A DNA stretch of 9,131 nucleotides from Deltaproteobacteria bacterium RBG_13_61_14 (GTDB lineage: Bacteria; RBG-13-61-14), in NCBI GenBank assembly GCA_001797815.1, contig MGQK01000106.1, positions 44,390 through 53,520 of the forward strand, read 5' to 3'. The notes beneath the pieces are model-generated. The model saw only the letters and a list, made by a program, of their open reading frames with translations. It made no database searches and was not told the DNA's origin. The position numbers and the translations under genes were made by a program. Below are positions 6,860 to 9,131 of the stretch, piece after piece (the stretch's first letter is position 1; every line of letters begins with the position of its first letter).

Positions 6860-7378
6860 ATGGAGTACCTGGAATTGGATACGAGTTTGAGTGACGAGGC
6901 CAAGGCCATGTCAAAGACCGCGGAGAAGTTCGGCATGGAGGTCATGCGGCCGGCGGGGATTGAGCTTGACAGGCTGGCTGAGCCGGAGGAGGTGATCGCA
7001 GACGGCTCGGTGCTGTGGGACGTTATCAAGCAGTTCCGCGAGCTGGGCTTCCACAAGACGGCCTTTGCCAAGGAGTTCGGCGGCATGCGGGAGGATATGG
7101 ACCCCAAGACCGGGCCTCTTGTCTCCGAGGCCATGGGCTACGCCGATGCGGGCCTGGCAGTGAGTCTCGGGGCCTCGGGCTTCCCTTTTCAGATGGCCGC
7201 GTTCAGCCAGGAGCCGGAGCTGAAGGACATGGTGCGGGCTTACTGCGAGGACACCGAGGGAAAAATAATCGGTTGCTGGGCCATCACCGAACCTGACCAC
7301 GGCTCGGTAATAGCCCAGCAACCGACCATATCGGCTTCCAGGTCTTCAGAGTACTCCCGGGCCCAGTTCCGCACTTGA
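6860..7378 (+). pseudogene. Acyl-CoA dehydrogenase, N-terminal fragment (+ strand copy)
   Basis: The start is sound: ATG 6860 with GGAGGT (6849-6854) 5 nt upstream. The first ~149 residues are the N-terminal helical domain of an acyl-CoA dehydrogenase, with MRPAGIELDR (29-38), ELGFHKTAFAKEFGG (61-75), MGYADAGLAVSLGA (92-105) and the FAD-contact motif GCWAITEPDHGS (138-149). Such enzymes oxidise acyl-CoA to enoyl-CoA and are normally about 380-400 residues long. Here the genuine sequence ends at about 7301-7307, inside the FAD motif. The last ~23 codons to TGA 7376-7378 are antisense of the opposing copy and not dehydrogenase-like. The middle beta domain and the C-terminal catalytic helical domain are missing, so it cannot be a working enzyme. 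Either the gene was broken by a rearrangement or this is a chimeric assembly join. Confidence 0.85.
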
Positions 7379-7734
7379 GAGTCGGGTGATATAACTGCAA
7401 ATGCAAATGGCATGCTTGATACCGCAAGACTGATGGCCAGCCCTGCGTCCGCGTAACCCAGTTGTTCACTTATCAGAGACATTGCCATTGGAGGCATTTT
7501 TTCCATCATGCCGCCGAAGGCCTTGGGTATCATCATCTTGTGAAAACCCAATTCGCGGGAATTCCTGTATACCTCCCACAAACGCGAGCCCTTTGCGATC
7601 ACCTCGGCAGGATCGTGAAGCTTGTCCAGCTCGATACCAGCGGGACGCATGACACCCATGCCGAACTCTCTTGCAGATTCCTGCATGGCTCTTGCCTTGC
7701 GGCCGATGCTAGCTCCAAGATCCAGGTATCCCAT
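7240..7734 (-). pseudogene. Acyl-CoA dehydrogenase, N-terminal fragment (- strand copy)
   Basis: Read on the minus strand from ATG 7734, this is a second acyl-CoA dehydrogenase N-terminus, paralogous to the + strand fragment: MRPAGIELDKLHDPAEVIA (29-47), ELGFHKMMIPKAFGG (61-75), LGYADAGLAISLA (92-104) and GCWAITEP (138-145). By eye about half the residues match the + copy in a gap-free alignment. The genuine sequence stops near 7301. The frame then runs through antisense of the + copy to a TAA at 7240-7242. The C-terminal two thirds are absent. The start is fixed by AAAGGAGG (complement of 7741-7748) 6 nt upstream; the frame extends further up to 7833, but that part is not dehydrogenase-like. 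It lies 67 nt downstream of the acetoacetate decarboxylase family gene on the same strand and was probably cotranscribed with it. Confidence 0.85.
7269..7325. repeat. Inverted repeat at the junction of two acyl-CoA dehydrogenase fragments
   Basis: The arms 7269-7293 and 7301-7325 are reverse complements at 22 of 25 positions, around a 7-nt spacer (7294-7300). Each arm encodes the same GCWAITEP motif on its own strand. The three mismatches are all third-codon-position synonymous changes (GCC/GCT, ATC/ATT, GAA/GAG). The repeat is thus coding homology between two paralogs brought face to face, not a regulatory hairpin. The segment 7301-7307 fits both genes (Gly-Ser of the + copy, Glu-Pro of the - copy) and is the likely microhomology at the join. 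Confidence 0.85.
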
Positions 7735-7740
7735 TAATTT

Positions 7741-7748
7741 CCTCCTTT
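7741..7748 (-). promoter_or_regulatory. Shine-Dalgarno of the - strand acyl-CoA dehydrogenase fragment
   Basis: On the minus strand this reads AAAGGAGG, 6 nt before ATG 7734. It decides the start over the longer open frame and shows that the gene front is intact. Confidence 0.8.
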
Positions 7749-7801
7749 GCTGCCCTAATAAGCGCCTTTCATAAACAAGCTCGCGGGAGAGGATAATGAT
7801 C

Positions 7802-8566
7802 CTACCGGAAGCGCATGCTATAAGTGTTAACAAACCACCTTATACCCGCGATACCCACCGGCAGGTTGTATCTTGAGCCCAATATATCCATAACCACGAA
7901 GCGGCCATTTATCGGGACGCCGGACGTAAGCTTTGATATCGGGTCATATTCCGATTCGCGGAGGGTAACCTTAGCTTCCGCGGACCAGGACTCCTGGATG
8001 ACTTCCTTGGGCCTGAACAGCCAGATCGGCTGGATAGCGAAGAACTGGCCCGGCCCTCCGGCATTGAAGGTTTTAAAGTCGAAGACCGGCCGGGGAGAGT
8101 CCTCCAGCTCTTTGCGTCGGGCCTCGATTTTCATTACCTCGATCCCGCGGCGTGAAACGCTTGCAGTGACCCTGTCATCTTTTTCTTCGAAGGTGAATTG
8201 ACCGAACTTTTTGGGATACCCCAGGATTTCCCGACCATAGATCAAGCCCGTATCGTCGTCCACGATCATCCACGGACAGTGCAAGCCGCTTCCCAAGGGC
8301 GTGCGCACGTGAACCAGGACCGCGGCCTCCTTATAAGGCACAGTGAAAGAGGTCTTGGTGTAATCGGCTATGAACAGGGTTGCCAAAGCGGGCTCCGCCG
8401 GCCTCATGCCCAACGGCAATATCTTCTTGACCTCACTCGGATAGAGCGGCACCTCCGCGAGCACGAACCGCGCGTTCTCCCACATTTTCACGTTACCCCT
8501 GATCGGCTCCAGGATACTCTTTACGTTTTCCATAAACGATGAAGCGCCTTCCTTTTCGTCAAGCAT
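7802..8566 (-). CDS. Acetoacetate decarboxylase family protein
   Basis: This 254-residue protein is close to the usual acetoacetate decarboxylase length (about 245). The signature GREILGYPKKFGQF (111-124) contains the Lys-Lys pair: by analogy with the Clostridium enzyme, Lys119 would form the Schiff base and Lys120 would lower its pKa. YKEAAVLVHV (78-87) carries the conserved Glu80 region, and GLHCPWMIVDDDTGLIYGRE (94-113) fits the family fold. True family members turn acetoacetate into acetone and CO2; several relatives do other Schiff-base chemistry, so the substrate is open. The protein is soluble, with no signal peptide. ATG 8566 has AAAGGAGG 7 nt upstream, a strong site. The downstream partner on the same strand is the broken acyl-CoA dehydrogenase, pointing to an acyl-CoA or 3-keto-acid breakdown operon. 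Confidence 0.9.
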   Translation of the reverse strand: MLDEKEGASSFMENVKSILEPIRGNVKMWENARFVLAEVPLYPSEVKKILPLGMRPAEPALATLFIADYTKTSFTVPYKEAAVLVHVRTPLGSGLHCPWMIVDDDTGLIYGREILGYPKKFGQFTFEEKDDRVTASVSRRGIEVMKIEARRKELEDSPRPVFDFKTFNAGGPGQFFAIQPIWLFRPKEVIQESWSAEAKVTLRESEYDPISKLTSGVPINGRFVVMDILGSRYNLPVGIAGIRWFVNTYSMRFR

Positions 8567-8573
8567 AATTTCC

Positions 8574-8581
8574 CCTCCTTT
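8574..8581 (-). promoter_or_regulatory. Shine-Dalgarno of the acetoacetate decarboxylase family gene
   Basis: On the minus strand this reads AAAGGAGG, 7 nt before ATG 8566. It is identical in core to the site of the downstream dehydrogenase gene. Confidence 0.75.
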
Positions 8582-8616
8582 CCGTTGACTTTAGATGCAC
8601 TGATTATCTCGCTTAA

Positions 8617-8645
8617 TATTTAGCACTTCACGAAATATATGTAAA
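8617..8645 (-). promoter_or_regulatory. Possible promoter of the decarboxylase/dehydrogenase operon
   Basis: On the minus strand a TTTACA (complement of 8640-8645) is followed 17 nt later by TAAATA (complement of 8617-8622), about 50 nt before the start codon. The -35 is a good match to sigma-70, the -10 a weak one. The surrounding intergenic DNA is AT-rich compared with the rest of the window, as expected of a promoter. It is a candidate only. Confidence 0.3.
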
Positions 8646-8674
8646 GAGACCGTTGCAAATTGACCTCCAAGCAC

Positions 8675-8693
8675 CATGGTTACTCGTTCCATG
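8675..8693. promoter_or_regulatory. Possible operator: CATGG-N9-CCATG inverted repeat
   Basis: Perfect 5-bp arms (8675-8679 and 8689-8693) flank a 9-nt spacer, about 30 nt upstream of the candidate -35 of the decarboxylase operon. The spacing suits a dimeric regulator, but the arms are short and could occur by chance. Confidence 0.2.
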
Positions 8694-8736
8694 TTTGAAT
8701 TTTGCTTAAAAATGAATCTTATAAGCGCCGGTTACA

Positions 8737-8766
8737 GCCGGATTTTCCGGTTATCCGGCCTTTTTT
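8737..8766 (+). terminator. Terminator-like hairpin with T-run (+ orientation)
   Basis: A 6-bp stem GCCGGA/TCCGGC (8737-8742 and 8754-8759) with an 11-nt loop is followed by C and six Ts (8761-8766), a classic intrinsic terminator on the + strand. No + strand gene lies directly upstream. On the minus strand, where the TPR-like gene ends nearby, the hairpin lacks a downstream T-run. It may serve a short + strand transcript or block antisense readthrough into that gene. Confidence 0.45.
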
Positions 8767-8794
8767 GCCCCGCGGGGCGCACCTCTCCTGTGCG
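8767..8794. repeat. Palindrome GCCCCGCGGGGC and adjacent small hairpin
   Basis: A perfect 12-bp palindrome (8767-8778) adjoins a 5-bp stem CGCAC/GTGCG with a 7-nt loop (8778-8794), just past the stop codon of the minus-strand gene at 8796. Together they could form structured 3' RNA for that gene, but no T-run follows on the minus strand. Confidence 0.4.
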
Positions 8795-8795
8795 T

Positions 8796-9131
8796 CTAAG
8801 CCAGCTCCCACCATGCCTCGCCCCATTTCAAGGTCACTAGAAAGGCTTTCCACACTTTACTGGCCAACTGGGGCCGGCTGAGTTTTTCGCCCAGCAGCTC
8901 GGCCAGGAGCCAATAGGCCGTCTCCAGACGAAACGCATACCTGCACTTGCCCCGGCCCTTCCGCTCCTCGATAAACTGCTTCAATGCCCGGGCCGCAATC
9001 TCATGCTCGCCCATCCGGATTAATTCCCGGCACAGGCCGAAGGGAAGAAGTCCAAAAGTCACCGGGCAGTATTTCCTGAAAAACTCCGCAAAGATCATGG
9101 CCGCCCATTGCCGCTCGCCCTGCTTCCAGAA
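8796..9131 (-). CDS. Helical, TPR-like protein, C-terminal part (partial, unknown function)
   Basis: The minus-strand frame is open from the window edge to a TAG at 8796-8798, giving 111 visible residues. The upstream codons at 9099-9131 continue in frame without a stop (FWKQGERQWAA), so the ATG at 9098 is probably internal and the N-terminus lies outside the window. The segment LLPFGLCRELIRMGEHEIAA followed by RALKQFIEER looks like a TPR-type helix pair (the 'MGEHEIAARAL' turn), and a second pair follows around YAFRLETAYWLLAELLGEKL. The tail is rich in Trp (KVWKAFLVTLKWGEAWWELA). I do not recognise the family. It could be the cytoplasmic tail of a larger membrane or signalling protein. Its strand matches the neighbouring decarboxylase gene, but a 229-nt gap separates them. 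Confidence 0.65.
   Translation of the reverse strand, partial: FWKQGERQWAAMIFAEFFRKYCPVTFGLLPFGLCRELIRMGEHEIAARALKQFIEERKGRGKCRYAFRLETAYWLLAELLGEKLSRPQLASKVWKAFLVTLKWGEAWWELA

Larger units (their letters stand above)
8567..8795. other. Intergenic region between the TPR-like gene and the decarboxylase operon
   Basis: These 229 nt contain no plausible coding frame. Most of it (about 8581-8735) is AT-rich against the GC-rich surroundings. It holds the decarboxylase Shine-Dalgarno, a candidate promoter and operator, one forward terminator-like hairpin and two palindromes, each listed separately. Confidence 0.6.

Noticed and set aside
7269-7325. The inverted repeat as an intrinsic terminator or a transposon end
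   Set aside because: Both arms encode the conserved GCWAITEP motif with synonymous differences and there is no T-run, transposase or target duplication, so coding homology between paralogs explains it better.
8198-8542. + strand open frame (114 residues) opposite the acetoacetate decarboxylase family gene
   Set aside because: It is antisense to the active-site region of a well-supported gene and has no motif of its own.
1-9131. CRISPR array, tRNA/rRNA genes, insertion sequence or toxin-antitoxin/defence genes
   Set aside because: No regularly spaced repeats, no tRNA-like cloverleaf or TTC-containing arm noticed, and no transposase, nuclease or toxin motif found in any credible frame by eye.

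Overview
The window is GC-rich, gene-dense bacterial DNA. The mix of genes (an SCP2/UbiB-like pair, a CocE-type hydrolase, SDR oxidoreductases, acyl-CoA dehydrogenases and an acetoacetate decarboxylase family protein) and the look of the proteins suggest an anaerobic lipid- or acyl-CoA-metabolising lineage such as Desulfobacterota (former Deltaproteobacteria). That is an impression from protein style; no marker gene is present to prove it.

Left part (1-6500, + strand): one compact gene train that is probably an operon. It starts before the window with the last residues of an SCP2-type lipid-binding protein. Next come an ABC1/AarF/UbiB-type atypical kinase (99-1484), an exported protein of unknown function (1502-2782), a CocE/NonD (peptidase S15-like) alpha/beta hydrolase with its catalytic triad (2796-4670), an extended NAD-dependent epimerase-type SDR (4667-5653) and a classical SDR (5679-6500). 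Gaps are 0 to 25 nt, with one ATGA overlap and one TAAGTG abutment, so translational coupling is likely. The functions suggest binding, modification and redox chemistry of a lipid or isoprenoid-like substrate, but no substrate can be named.

Middle part (6501-7734): a scar region. A 5'-truncated TPR-type remnant (6534-6800) is followed by two acyl-CoA dehydrogenase N-terminal fragments that face each other tail to tail (+ strand from 6860, - strand from 7734). Both break at the same conserved FAD-contact motif (GCWAITEP), forming a near-perfect inverted repeat at 7269-7325 with an apparent 7-bp microhomology junction. Both C-terminal halves are missing. This is either a real rearrangement between paralogs or a chimeric assembly junction.

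Right part (7735-9131): on the - strand, an intact acetoacetate decarboxylase family gene (7802-8566) with the active-site Lys-Lys pair and a strong Shine-Dalgarno, upstream of and probably cotranscribed with the broken - strand dehydrogenase. A 229-nt intergenic region (8567-8795), AT-rich over most of its length, holds a possible promoter and operator for that operon, one terminator-like hairpin and a cluster of palindromes. The window ends inside the C-terminal part of an unrecognised, helical, TPR-like - strand protein (8796-9131).

No RNA gene, CRISPR array, transposase or origin was seen. The most notable signal is the dehydrogenase inversion junction. I did not find convincing evidence of a wholly new system.
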